DNA of 25,117 nucleotides from JAFARZ01 sp035651595 (GCA_035651595.1 DASRFJ010000344.1:1-25117), one strand, 5' to 3'. Shown: positions 14,150 through 21,286, counted from the stretch's first letter. Notes: generated from the sequence alone by a model not told the origin. Numbers and translations: made by a program.

Positions 14150-14761
14150 AGCGGGCACCGGGATGCCGGCCCGCAGGTCTGGCGCGGGCAGCGGGTCGCC
14201 GGGCGTCCACGAGCGGAGCGGGATCACGCCGGCCCACGCGTCGCCGTCCAGGTCGCGCTCGTCGTCCTCCGGCCAGCCTTCGGATATCTTCAGCGACCAC
14301 TGATCGATCGGCATGCGCAGCACCATCGTCGCGGCCAGCTCGCGGCTGGTCGGCCGCCTGATCTCCGCGGTCCGGCCGGGCAGGAAATGCTCGGTGAGCA
14401 GGTCGAGCGCGCGGGGCAGGCCGGGCTTCGCCACCGTGCCGAACGCGCCGAACAGCACCGCGCTGCGATACCGGAACGAGGACTCGAAACTGGACCTGGC
14501 GACCACGATGCCGGTCAGGTCCGTCACCGTGACACAGGCCGGCGCGCCGGCCGCCAGGCGGCGCATCCAGCCCGATCCGGTCGATCCGTGGATCAAGATG
14601 CTGTCGCCGTCGCGGGCCAGCCCGGTCGGGATGACGACGACGCCCCCGCTGTCGTCGGCCAGCCCGACGTGCGCGAGGAACGCCTCGTCGAGCAGGCGGT
14701 CCAGCTCGGCGCGGTCGGGGGTCGCCTTCTCGCGGAGGCGGGTCAGTTCGGTGGTCGCCAT
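14048..14761 (-). CDS. Pyridoxamine 5'-phosphate oxidase family (FMN-binding split barrel) protein
   Basis: The protein is 237 aa. It resembles the PNPOx-like flavin-binding proteins often found beside MocR regulators: an N-terminal helix (ELTRLREKATPDRAELDRLL), a split-barrel core (LAHVGLADDSGG, ILIHGSTGSGWMRRLAAG, ACVTVTDLTGIVV), then FRYRSAVLFGAFGTV and a C-terminal MVLRMPIDQWSLKISEGWPEDD. It may act on a B6 vitamer or use F420 or FMN with another substrate; that cannot be read from the sequence. The start is ATG 14761, 7 bases after a TAACGT box with no ribosome binding site. It diverges from the mocR-type gene (80 bases apart), the classic arrangement for a regulator and its target. Its last 33 codons lie antisense inside dgt, ending at a rare dgt TCA codon, so the native C-terminus may have lost its stop. 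Confidence 0.85.
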   Translation of the reverse strand: MATTELTRLREKATPDRAELDRLLDEAFLAHVGLADDSGGVVVIPTGLARDGDSILIHGSTGSGWMRRLAAGAPACVTVTDLTGIVVARSSFESSFRYRSAVLFGAFGTVAKPGLPRALDLLTEHFLPGRTAEIRRPTSRELAATMVLRMPIDQWSLKISEGWPEDDERDLDGDAWAGVIPLRSWTPGDPLPAPDLRAGIPVPASVRARTQPVVPGDRRGVGQRGDLVDHDAAALRV

Positions 14762-14768
14762 ACTCGGG

Positions 14769-14774
14769 ACGTTA
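14769..14774 (-). promoter_or_regulatory. Putative -10 element of the PNPOx-like gene
   Basis: On the minus strand TAACGT (TANNNT) is followed by exactly 7 bases and the ATG at 14761, predicting a leaderless transcript. Confidence 0.5.
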
Positions 14775-14800
14775 CCGGGTGTATGTGGCTGGCTGATAGG

Positions 14801-14821
14801 GCCAGAATGCTCTGTTCTGGC
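14801..14821. promoter_or_regulatory. Candidate MocR operator (GCCAGAA-N7-TTCTGGC)
   Basis: A perfect 7-bp inverted repeat with a 7-base spacer lies between the two divergent genes, over the expected -35 region of the mocR-type gene. A related half-palindromic site, CCAGTATTCTG (14825-14835), overlaps the -10. This layout fits repression or autoregulation by the adjacent MocR protein. Confidence 0.55.
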
Positions 14822-14828
14822 AGACCAG

Positions 14829-14834
14829 TATTCT
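14829..14834 (+). promoter_or_regulatory. Putative -10 element of the mocR-type gene
   Basis: TATTCT, a good match to TANNNT, ends exactly 7 bases before ATG 14842. No Shine-Dalgarno sequence is present, so the message is probably leaderless. Confidence 0.6.
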
Positions 14835-14841
14835 GCTTGGC

Positions 14842-16263
14842 ATGGCCAGGAACGCGCGTGTGGTCGAACTTCACCTGGAGCTGCCGCCGTCGGGCGCGCC
14901 GCTCCGGCACCGGGTGGCGGACGCGCTCATCGAGGTGCTGCGCACCGGGACGCTCCGCCCGGGCGACGCGCTGCCCGCGACCCGCTCGCTGGCCGCCGAG
15001 CTGGGCATCTCGCGCAACGCCGTGCTCGCCGCCTACGACGAGCTCGCGGCGGCCGGCTTCGTGCACGCGACCGGCGGTTCGGCCACGGTGGTGGCCGAAG
15101 GCGCCGATTTCGCCGCTCGGGCGGGCGTGCCGTCGCACATCGGCGCGGCGCGGCCCGTCGGCTCCGGTCTGCTCGCGGCGGAGGCCCCGCCGCGCTGGAT
15201 CCTGCTGCCCGGGTACCCCGACACGGACCTGATCGCCGCGGCCGACTGGCGAGCGGCCTGGCGTGCCGGGGCCGCGGCGCCGGCGAGCAACGGCCTGCCG
15301 TTCGGCCAGCCGCATGCGGGGCTGCGGGCGGCGCTGGCCACCCAGCTTCGCCGGACCAGGGGAGTGGCCGTGGATCCGGCGCAGATCGTGCTCGTTCCCG
15401 GCGTCTCCGCCGGGCTGCGCGCGCTGTGCGCGGCTGCTGGCCTGCGCGGCCGGCCGGTCGCGTTCGAGGAACCGGGATACGCGGAGGGGCGCCGCGTGCT
15501 GGCGGCGGCCGGCGCGGTGATCCGCCCGGTGCCGGTGGACGACGAAGGACTGGATCCGGCCGCGCTGGCGTCCGGTGACGCCGCCGTGTACACCACGCCG
15601 GCGCATCAGTACCCGCTCGGCGCCCGGTTGTCGGCGGCCCGGCGCGCTTCGCTGATCGGCTGGGCCCGCCGTTCGGGGGCGCTGGTCATCGAGGACGACT
15701 ACGACGGCGAGTTCCGCTACGACGTGCGCGGCCTGCCGGCGCTGCACAGCATGCCGGGCGGCCCGGACGTCGTCGCGTACGTGGGCACCGCGTCGAAGAT
15801 CCTGTCGCCGGGCCTGCGGGTCGCCTGGATCATCCCGCCTCGTGCGCTGCTCGCCCCGGTGCGCGCCGCGCTGGAGGAGTCCGACGAGCGGATCGGCGCG
15901 GTGACCGGGGACGCGCTCGCCCACTTCATCACGTCCGGCTACCTGACCAGGCACCTGGCGCGCGCGGCGCGTACCTACGCGGCCCGGCGGCAGGCGCTCA
16001 TCGCCGCATTGCACGCGGCCGCGCCCCGGCTGCCGATCAGCGGCGCGGCGGCCGGCATGCACCTGGTCGTCGCCCTGCCTCCCGGCACGGACGAGTCCCT
16101 GCTGCGTGCCCGCCTGGCCGAACGCGGCCTCGCCGTCGACACCCTGGCCCAGTCCGCCATCGGTCCGCATTCCCGTGCGGCGCTGGTCTGCGGCTACGCT
16201 CTGCTCCCCGAAAGCCAAGCGCCGCCCGCCGCAGCCGTCATCGCGTCCTGCGTCCCCCGCTAG
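14842..16263 (+). CDS. MocR/PdxR-type transcriptional regulator (GntR winged helix fused to aminotransferase fold)
   Basis: The protein is 473 aa. Residues about 15-85 are a GntR winged helix (PLRHRVADALIEVLRTG, LPATRSLAAELGISRNAVLA). The remainder is a fold type I aminotransferase-like domain that binds pyridoxal phosphate: VYTTPAHQYPLGARLS, VIEDDYDGEFRYD and YVGTASKILSPGLRVAW, where Lys319 is the likely Schiff-base residue. MocR proteins sense PLP or an amino compound and regulate neighbours. The divergent flavin-oxidoreductase-like gene suggests control of vitamin B6 metabolism (PdxR-like), but the effector is not established here. ATG 14842 lies 7 bases after a TATTCT box. The stop at 16261-16263 is followed by 252 bases before the ABC transporter start. 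Confidence 0.93.
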   Translation: MARNARVVELHLELPPSGAPLRHRVADALIEVLRTGTLRPGDALPATRSLAAELGISRNAVLAAYDELAAAGFVHATGGSATVVAEGADFAARAGVPSHIGAARPVGSGLLAAEAPPRWILLPGYPDTDLIAAADWRAAWRAGAAAPASNGLPFGQPHAGLRAALATQLRRTRGVAVDPAQIVLVPGVSAGLRALCAAAGLRGRPVAFEEPGYAEGRRVLAAAGAVIRPVPVDDEGLDPAALASGDAAVYTTPAHQYPLGARLSAARRASLIGWARRSGALVIEDDYDGEFRYDVRGLPALHSMPGGPDVVAYVGTASKILSPGLRVAWIIPPRALLAPVRAALEESDERIGAVTGDALAHFITSGYLTRHLARAARTYAARRQALIAALHAAAPRLPISGAAAGMHLVVALPPGTDESLLRARLAERGLAVDTLAQSAIGPHSRAALVCGYALLPESQAPPAAAVIASCVPR

Positions 16264-16332
16264 CCCCGACCCCCGCAGCCCGCAGCCGCGCATCCGCGCG
16301 CCCGATTTGCACGAGTTCGTTAACGCTACACG

Positions 16333-16407
16333 TGTCTTGGTACCCGGATGGCGGGGACAAATTGCGGCATAACGGCCGGTCAAGGCCGACGAACGGGTAC
16401 CAAGACA
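16333..16407. repeat. 14-bp perfect inverted repeat between mocR and the ABC operon
   Basis: TGTCTTGGTACCCG (16333-16346) is the exact reverse complement of 16394-16407, with a 47-base loop that contains a small GGCC-N6-GGCC hairpin. It may terminate mocR or act as a regulatory site for the downstream operon. No gene was recognised in the 16264-16515 gap. Confidence 0.55.
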
Positions 16408-16451
16408 GCTGTAGCCCTATCGGCGCGCGGCGCGGAGGGTGTCCACCGGAT

Positions 16452-16492
16452 GGGGGACAGGGGGGTGGCGGGTTGGGGGACGCGGGGCGGGG
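16452..16492 (+). other. G-run cluster with G-quadruplex potential upstream of the ABC transporter
   Basis: Runs of 5, 6, 3, 5, 4 and 4 G residues are separated by 1 to 4 other bases, 24 bases before ATG 16516. Four or more G-runs with short loops meet the usual quadruplex pattern. On mRNA it would lie in the 5' leader if transcription starts upstream. Confidence 0.6.
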
Positions 16493-16515
16493 CGAGGGCG
16501 GGCGACGATGGGGGC

Positions 16516-17364
16516 ATGGGCGAGGGCGTTGCGGTGCGGGTGGCGGGGTTGCGGAAGAGCTACGGCGAATTGACCGCGGTGGACGGGATCGACCTGGAGA
16601 TCGGCACCGGCGAGGTGTTCGCACTGCTCGGGCCGAATGGGGCGGGCAAGACCACGACGGTGGAGATCCTGGAGGGCTTCCGGCACCGGGACGCGGGCAC
16701 GGTCGCGGTGCTGGGCGCCGACCCGGCCCGCGCCGGGCGGGCGTGGCGGGCCAGGATCGGCATCGTGCTCCAGCTGGCCAGCGCCGGGCCCGAGCTGACC
16801 GTGCAGGAGATGGTCCGGCACTTCGCCACGTTTTACCCGCGACCGCGATCACCCGGCGAGGTGCTGGAGGTCACCGGGCTCACCAGCAAGGCCAGGTCGC
16901 GGATCGGCACGCTGTCCGGCGGCCAGCTGCGCCGGCTCGACGTGGCGCTCGGCATCGTGGGCCAGCCGGAGCTGCTGTTTCTCGACGAGCCGACGACCGG
17001 TTTCGACCCGGAGGCGCGCCGCCAGTTCTGGCAGCTGATCCGGCGGCTGCGGGAGCACGGCACCACGATCCTGCTCACCACCCACTACCTGGACGAGGCG
17101 GAGGCCCTGGCCGACCGGATCGCGGTGATCGCGGCCGGGCGGATCGTCGCCGCCGGGGATCCGGCCTCGCTCGGCGGCCGGCTGTCCGCCGCCGCCCGTG
17201 TCAGCTGGCACGGGCCGGACGGGCCGGCGACCGAGGAGACCTGCGCGCCCACCACGCTCGTGGCGGAGCTGGCCGGACGGTTCGGTGGCGAGGTGCCGGG
17301 CCTGACCGTGACCAGGCCCACGCTAGAGGACATCTACCTGGAGCTGATCGGAGCCGGGATATGA
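16516..17364 (+). CDS. ABC transporter ATP-binding protein (DrrA-like, ABC-2 type)
   Basis: The protein is 282 aa from ATG 16516. All ATPase motifs are visible: Walker A GPNGAGKT (residues 39-46), signature LSGGQ (133-137), Walker B LLFLDEP (154-159) and the switch His190 (TTHYLDEAEALADR). It drives export through the permease encoded next; the substrate is unknown (drug, lipid or peptide export are the common cases). The frame is open further upstream, but that part is G-rich low-complexity sequence without homology features. No strong ribosome binding site is seen; a GACGAT six bases before the ATG is a weak -10 candidate. The stop overlaps the permease start (ATGA). Confidence 0.93.
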   Translation: MGEGVAVRVAGLRKSYGELTAVDGIDLEIGTGEVFALLGPNGAGKTTTVEILEGFRHRDAGTVAVLGADPARAGRAWRARIGIVLQLASAGPELTVQEMVRHFATFYPRPRSPGEVLEVTGLTSKARSRIGTLSGGQLRRLDVALGIVGQPELLFLDEPTTGFDPEARRQFWQLIRRLREHGTTILLTTHYLDEAEALADRIAVIAAGRIVAAGDPASLGGRLSAAARVSWHGPDGPATEETCAPTTLVAELAGRFGGEVPGLTVTRPTLEDIYLELIGAGI

Positions 17365-18170
17365 CAGATACGCTGCCGAGCGCGGTGCGGCTCGGCTTCG
17401 AGCGGGGCGGCGTCGAGGTGACGGCGTTCATGCGGGAGAAGATGGCCGTGGCGTTCATCTTCGGGCTGCCGGCCCTGCTGCTCGTCCTGCTGGGGTCCAT
17501 CTTCGGCGGTCAGGTGGCCGGGCATAGCGTCACCGTCGGGCAGTTGTTCACGGCCGGCATGATCGCCGGCGGCATCATGGCGACCAGCTTCCAGTACCTG
17601 GGCATCAGCATCGCCACCGAACGCGAGGGCGGCATGCTCAAGCGGCTGTCCGGCACGCCGCTGCCGCGCTCGTCCTATTTCCTCGGCAAGCTGATCCAGA
17701 CCCTGGTGTGCACGGTCGCCGAGACTGTCCTGCTGATCGTCGTCGGCATCGCCTTCTACCACCTGCACCTGCCCACGTCGCCGGGACGGTGGTGGACGTT
17801 CAGCTGGATCTTCCTGCTCGGCAGCGCGGCCTGCGGGCTGCTGGGCATCGCGATGAGCAGCCTGCCGCGGTCCGCCGCCAGCGCGGCCCCGGTGATCACG
17901 CTGCCGTTCACCGTGCTCCAGTTCATGTCCGGCGTCTACGTGCCGTTCACCAGCGTGCCCGGGTGGATGCGGGACGTGGCCTCGTTCTTCCCGCTGAAGT
18001 GGATGTCCCAGGGGCTGCGGTCGGTGTTCCTGCCCGGTCAGGCCGTCGGGCTCGAGCCCGCGGGGTCGTGGGAGCATGGACGCACGGCTCTGGTGCTGGC
18101 CGCGTGGATCGTCGGAGGATTGGTGCTATGCGTGACGACGTTCCGCTGGCAACCGAAGTCAAGGAACTGA
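17361..18170 (+). CDS. ABC-2 type transporter permease
   Basis: The protein is 269 aa, with about six membrane segments: one near MAVAFIFGLPALLLVLLGSI, then LFTAGMIAGGIMATSF, LIQTLVCTVAETVLLIVVG, FSWIFLLGSAACGLLGIAM, ITLPFTVLQFMSGVYVP and a last near ALVLAAWIVGGLVLCV. The EREGGMLKRLSGTPLPRSSY loop after TM2 is a hallmark of the ABC-2 family and contacts the ATPase. It overlaps the ATPase gene by 4 bases and the kinase gene by 43 bases, so the four genes 16516-19980 are one coupled operon. The substrate is not predictable. Confidence 0.9.
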   Translation: MTDTLPSAVRLGFERGGVEVTAFMREKMAVAFIFGLPALLLVLLGSIFGGQVAGHSVTVGQLFTAGMIAGGIMATSFQYLGISIATEREGGMLKRLSGTPLPRSSYFLGKLIQTLVCTVAETVLLIVVGIAFYHLHLPTSPGRWWTFSWIFLLGSAACGLLGIAMSSLPRSAASAAPVITLPFTVLQFMSGVYVPFTSVPGWMRDVASFFPLKWMSQGLRSVFLPGQAVGLEPAGSWEHGRTALVLAAWIVGGLVLCVTTFRWQPKSRN

Positions 18171-19336
18171 GCGAGCCGCCGTGGGAGCCGTACTATGCGG
18201 TGATCTTCGTGGTCTGCGTGGCGATCGCGGAGGGAGCCTCACTCGGACCCACCGCACGGATCCTGATCGCCGTCGCGCTGGCCGCCATGGTCCCGTGGTA
18301 CTTGTTGGTCGGCCGCCCGCTGATGCTGGAGTCGCTGGAAGAGGAGGGCTGGTACCGGGTCCAGGCAAGCTGGCGCGGCCCGCTGTACCTGACCGGGATC
18401 GTCGTCCTGTTCGCGGTGGCGCAGAGCCAGAATCCGAGCGTGTGGTTCCTGGCCTTCGCGCTGAACGCGCAGTGCTTCCACGTGACGAGCATGCGCCGCG
18501 GCATGGTGTTCGTGACGATACTCAACGCGCTGGCCGGGGCGCTGATCGTCATCCGGGCCCCCAGCCTGGAGAACGGGCTGAGCGCGGTCGGCATCGCGGT
18601 GTTCGCGATCACGTTCTCGTACGTGTTCAGCCGGTTCACCATGCAGGTAGTGGAGCAGAGCCACGAGCGTGCCGTGCTCATCGACGAGCTGTCCGCGACC
18701 AGGAACGAGCTGGCCGCGGCGCATCACGAAGCCGGCGTGCTCGCCGAGCGGCACCGGCTGGCGGGAGAGATCCACGACACGCTCGCCCAGGGGTTCACCA
18801 GCGTGGTGACCTTGGTCCAGGCGGCGGAGGCATGCCTGGACCCGGCCGCGACCGAGGCGCGGCGGCTGCTCGGCCTGACGCTGGACACCGCCAAGGAGAA
18901 CCTCGCCGAGGCCCGCGCGCTGGTCGCCGCGCTGAGTCCCGCTGGCCTGGAGTCAAGCAGCCTCGGCGACGCGCTGCGCCGGGTCGCGTCCGCGACCGGA
19001 GCCCAGGCAGGCATCCATGCCGCCGCTAGCGTGGCCGGGACCGCACGGCCGCTGCCCACCGGCACCGAGGTGGTGCTGCTGCGGGTGTGCCAGGAGGCGC
19101 TCGCGAACGTCCGCAAGCACGCGGGGGCGAGCACGGTCTCGGTCCGGCTGGATTATGCCGAGGATGCGGTCCGGCTGGAGGTAGCCGACGACGGTGCCGG
19201 GTTCGACGTGGCCGCGGTGAACGGCGGATACGGGCTGAGCGGCATGCGGGAACGGCTGAGCCAGGTGGGCGGCACGGTCCGGGTGCGCTCCGCGCCCGGC
19301 ACCGGCACCACCGTGTGCGCCGAGGTGCCCCTATGA
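18128..19336 (+). CDS. Sensor histidine kinase (NarL/DesK type, HisKA_3)
   Basis: The protein is 402 aa. The start is ATG 18128, inside the permease gene, with GGAGG at 18114-18118; the upstream open frame is a shadow. The N-terminal half has about five or six membrane helices (from PYYAVIFVVCVAIAEG to the one ending YVFSRF) and no large outside domain, as in membrane-stress or lipid-sensing kinases. A short coiled coil leads to the HisKA_3 dimerisation helix with LAGEIHDTLAQGF, where His216 is phosphorylated. The ATPase domain has the N-box (CQEALANVRKHAG), DDGAGF, GYGLSGMRERL and APGTGTTV. It presumably phosphorylates the response regulator encoded next and controls this transporter operon. 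The stop overlaps the regulator start (ATGA). Confidence 0.92.
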   Translation: MRDDVPLATEVKELSEPPWEPYYAVIFVVCVAIAEGASLGPTARILIAVALAAMVPWYLLVGRPLMLESLEEEGWYRVQASWRGPLYLTGIVVLFAVAQSQNPSVWFLAFALNAQCFHVTSMRRGMVFVTILNALAGALIVIRAPSLENGLSAVGIAVFAITFSYVFSRFTMQVVEQSHERAVLIDELSATRNELAAAHHEAGVLAERHRLAGEIHDTLAQGFTSVVTLVQAAEACLDPAATEARRLLGLTLDTAKENLAEARALVAALSPAGLESSSLGDALRRVASATGAQAGIHAAASVAGTARPLPTGTEVVLLRVCQEALANVRKHAGASTVSVRLDYAEDAVRLEVADDGAGFDVAAVNGGYGLSGMRERLSQVGGTVRVRSAPGTGTTVCAEVPL

Positions 19337-20655
19337 CAGGTAACGGAGTGATCCGCGTGCTGCTCACCGACGATCATCCGGTGGTCCGGGCCGGGCTGCG
19401 CGGCATGCTCGCCGCCGAGCCGGACATCGAGGTGGCCGGTGAGGCGGGCTCGGGTCCTGAGGCGGTGGCGTTCGCGCAGGCGGGGGAGTACGACGTCATC
19501 CTGATGGACCTGCGGATGCCGGGCGGCGACGGGGTCGCGGCCACCGAGCAGATCCGCGCCGCGGTTCCGTCGGCCCGGGTGCTGGTGCTGACCACGTACG
19601 AGGCGGACGCCGACATCCTGCGCGCGGTCGAGGCCGGCGCCACCGGCTACCTGCTCAAGGACGCCACGCCGGGCGAGCTGGCGAACGCGATCCGGGCCGC
19701 CGCCCGCGGCGAGACCGTGCTGGCCCCCTCGGTCGCCGAACGCCTCGTCTCGCACGTGCGCCGCCCCCAGCGGGAGTCGCTGTCGGCCCGGGAAACGCAG
19801 GTGCTCGCCCGGGTAGCGCTTGGCCGGACCAACGCGGAGATCGGCCGCGAGCTGTACATCAGCGAGGCGACCGTGAAGACACACCTGTTGCGGGCGTTCG
19901 GCAAGCTCGGCGTCTCGGACCGCACCGCGGCGGTCACCACCGCTTTGGAGCGCGGCATCCTCCCGCCGCCCGGGTCGTAACCCGCCGATGGCGGCCAGCA
20001 GAGCGGCGGTGTCGCGGAGGTCGGGGAGGGTGGCGTGGGCGTCGGCTAGCTCGGACTGGGCGTAGCTGCCGGTTGCCACGGCTACCGCGCGGGCGCCGCG
20101 CGCCAGCGCGGCCTCGACGTCGAGGGGTGTGTCACCGATGAGCGCTGTCGATTCGCCTGGGAAGTCCGCGCCGTAGCGCACCTTGGCGGCCTGGCGGGCC
20201 ACCTCGACCAGTTCGGCGCGGACCTCGTGGACGTCGCCGTAGGCGCCTGCCTCGAAATCCAGGTGCGTGTCCAGCCCGGCGGACCGCAGCTTCAGCTCGG
20301 CGAGCGGGCGGATGTTGCCGGTCAGCACGGACTGCTGGACGCGGCCGTGCAGGGCCGCGATAGCCGCGGACGCTCCTGGCAGGGCGACGACTGGGGAGCC
20401 GGCGCTGCCGTTCAGCTCGGCGATCCGTTTGGCGAGCGCGGCGAGGAACGGGTCGACGTGCTCGCGGGCGTCCGCGACACCGGCGAGCGTCAGCGTGTCC
20501 AGGGCGATGGCCCGGTCGGTCCGGCCCGCCTTGGGCGCGATCACGGTCAGCTCGCGGCCGAACATCTCACCGAACACCTCCTGGTACAGCCGGGTGCCCA
20601 GCCCGTCGGCGTTCACCAGCGTGTAGTCCACGTCCCACAGCACGAGCAGGCTCAT
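19153..20655 (-). CDS. HAD-family hydrolase (phosphatase) with a long antisense-coded C-terminal extension
   Basis: The frame is 500 codons. Residues 1 to about 225 are a complete haloacid-dehalogenase phosphatase: motif I LWDVDYTLV (nucleophile Asp8, acid/base Asp10), motif II SVLTGN (Thr112) and motif IV LIGDTPLDVEAA (Asp175, Asp179), with a helical cap between. The substrate is unknown (a small phosphate ester). After AALLAAIGG no stop is met, and the frame continues for about 275 residues of Arg/Gly/Pro/His-rich sequence, antisense through all of the response regulator and the end of the kinase gene, to TAA at 19153-19155. That tail has no domain character. Either the stop has been lost and the tail is made, or a sequence error hides a stop near 19,980. 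The start ATG overlaps the upstream gene's TGA (ATGA, 20652-20655). Confidence 0.75.
   Translation of the reverse strand: MSLLVLWDVDYTLVNADGLGTRLYQEVFGEMFGRELTVIAPKAGRTDRAIALDTLTLAGVADAREHVDPFLAALAKRIAELNGSAGSPVVALPGASAAIAALHGRVQQSVLTGNIRPLAELKLRSAGLDTHLDFEAGAYGDVHEVRAELVEVARQAAKVRYGADFPGESTALIGDTPLDVEAALARGARAVAVATGSYAQSELADAHATLPDLRDTAALLAAIGGLRPGRREDAALQSGGDRRGAVRDAELAERPQQVCLHGRLADVQLAADLRVGPAKRYPGEHLRFPGRQRLPLGAAHVRDEAFGDRGGQHGLAAGGGPDRVRQLARRGVLEQVAGGAGLDRAQDVGVRLVRGQHQHPGRRNRGADLLGGRDPVAARHPQVHQDDVVLPRLRERHRLRTRARLTGHLDVRLGGEHAAQPGPDHRMIVGEQHADHSVTCHRGTSAHTVVPVPGAERTRTVPPTWLSRSRMPLSPYPPFTAATSNPAPSSATSSRTASSA
19333..19980 (+). CDS. Response regulator, NarL/FixJ family (receiver plus LuxR HTH)
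   Basis: The protein is 215 aa. The receiver domain covers residues about 7-122, with acidic residues Asp13 and Asp14, phospho-acceptor Asp59 (ILMDLRMPG), Thr87 or Thr88 and Lys109 (YLLKDATPGEL). The LuxR-type DNA-binding domain covers about 148-210: LSARETQVLARVALGRTNAEI and ATVKTHLLRAFGKLGVSDR. It is the partner of the kinase before it. Its coding strand faces a convergent HAD-type frame that shares its codon boundaries on the opposite strand. Confidence 0.94.
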   Translation: MTGNGVIRVLLTDDHPVVRAGLRGMLAAEPDIEVAGEAGSGPEAVAFAQAGEYDVILMDLRMPGGDGVAATEQIRAAVPSARVLVLTTYEADADILRAVEAGATGYLLKDATPGELANAIRAAARGETVLAPSVAERLVSHVRRPQRESLSARETQVLARVALGRTNAEIGRELYISEATVKTHLLRAFGKLGVSDRTAAVTTALERGILPPPGS

Positions 20656-21242
20656 GCGCGCTTGCCGATGCTCGGGTAGTCGAGCACCAGCCCGTCGCCG
20701 TCGAAGACGATGTCCTCGGAGAAGCTCCCCGACGCATAGTTGACGACACCGGGGCGCAGGTAGGTGTACCGCTGGCGGGACGCGCGCACCGACAGGTCGG
20801 GCACGCTGACCCAGGCCATCAGGAACGTGACCGGGTCGCCGCCGTGCATCAGGCCGTGCCGGAGCACCGGCATCGTGTTCGTGAGCGGCGATAGCCCCAG
20901 ATCGCAGTCCAGCGCGCCGGCGAACGTCTCGGGCTCGCCGCCGGGCGGCGGCAGGTCCACGATCCCGCTGGCGTCGGCGGTCAGCCGCCAGGCACCCCCC
21001 TTTTGACCGGGGGCACCGTCGGGGTCCCGGCTGAGGTCGATCGCGCGGTCCCAGCCGTCGCCGGCCGCGTGCACCCGCAGCTGCCTGGTGATATAGCCGT
21101 CATCGCACGTCAGGGAGTAGTCCATGTGATACGGCAGGGGATCGGCGCCGATCGCCATGCCGGACGCGACGAGCTTGCCGTAGGCCAGCGCCACGCTGGC
21201 GTACTCTGCTCCGGACGGTTTGACCCAGGTAATAGCGACCAC
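20652..21242 (-). CDS. Putative glycolipid-binding domain protein (PF06475 type)
   Basis: The protein is 196 aa from GTG 21242. The sequence runs AITWVKPSGAEYASVAL, DPLPYHMDYSLTCDDGYITRQLRV, RVHAAGDGWDRAIDLSRDPDG and the Glycolipid_bind-type end with TFLMAWVSVPDLSVRASRQRY and LVLDYPSIGKRA. The family is named for proposed glycolipid binding, and its biochemical role is not well established. No signal peptide or membrane helix is seen, so it is probably cytosolic. GTG 21242 is 7 bases after TAGTCT, which supports it over ATG 21260. It is the first gene of a two-gene minus-strand operon with the HAD phosphatase and diverges from dnaG. Confidence 0.8.
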   Translation of the reverse strand: MVAITWVKPSGAEYASVALAYGKLVASGMAIGADPLPYHMDYSLTCDDGYITRQLRVHAAGDGWDRAIDLSRDPDGAPGQKGGAWRLTADASGIVDLPPPGGEPETFAGALDCDLGLSPLTNTMPVLRHGLMHGGDPVTFLMAWVSVPDLSVRASRQRYTYLRPGVVNYASGSFSEDIVFDGDGLVLDYPSIGKRA

Positions 21243-21248
21243 GACGCC

Positions 21249-21255
21249 TAGACTA
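21249..21255. promoter_or_regulatory. Shared symmetric -10 element for divergent glycolipid-binding gene and dnaG
   Basis: TAGACTA reads as TAGACT (21249-21254) on the plus strand and TAGTCT (21255-21250) on the minus strand, both TANNNT. The minus copy is 7 bases before GTG 21242 (leaderless). The plus copy would give dnaG a leader of about 26 bases with GGAGG. TTGACC at 21220-21225 is too far (23 bases) to be a normal -35. Confidence 0.45.
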
Positions 21256-21286
21256 GCCACGACGGGGTTCCAATCGGAGGTGGCAG

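Noticed and set aside
17708..19336. A 542-codon version of the histidine kinase
   Set aside because: The upstream part is a shadow of the permease gene. ATG 18128 has a well-placed GGAGG.
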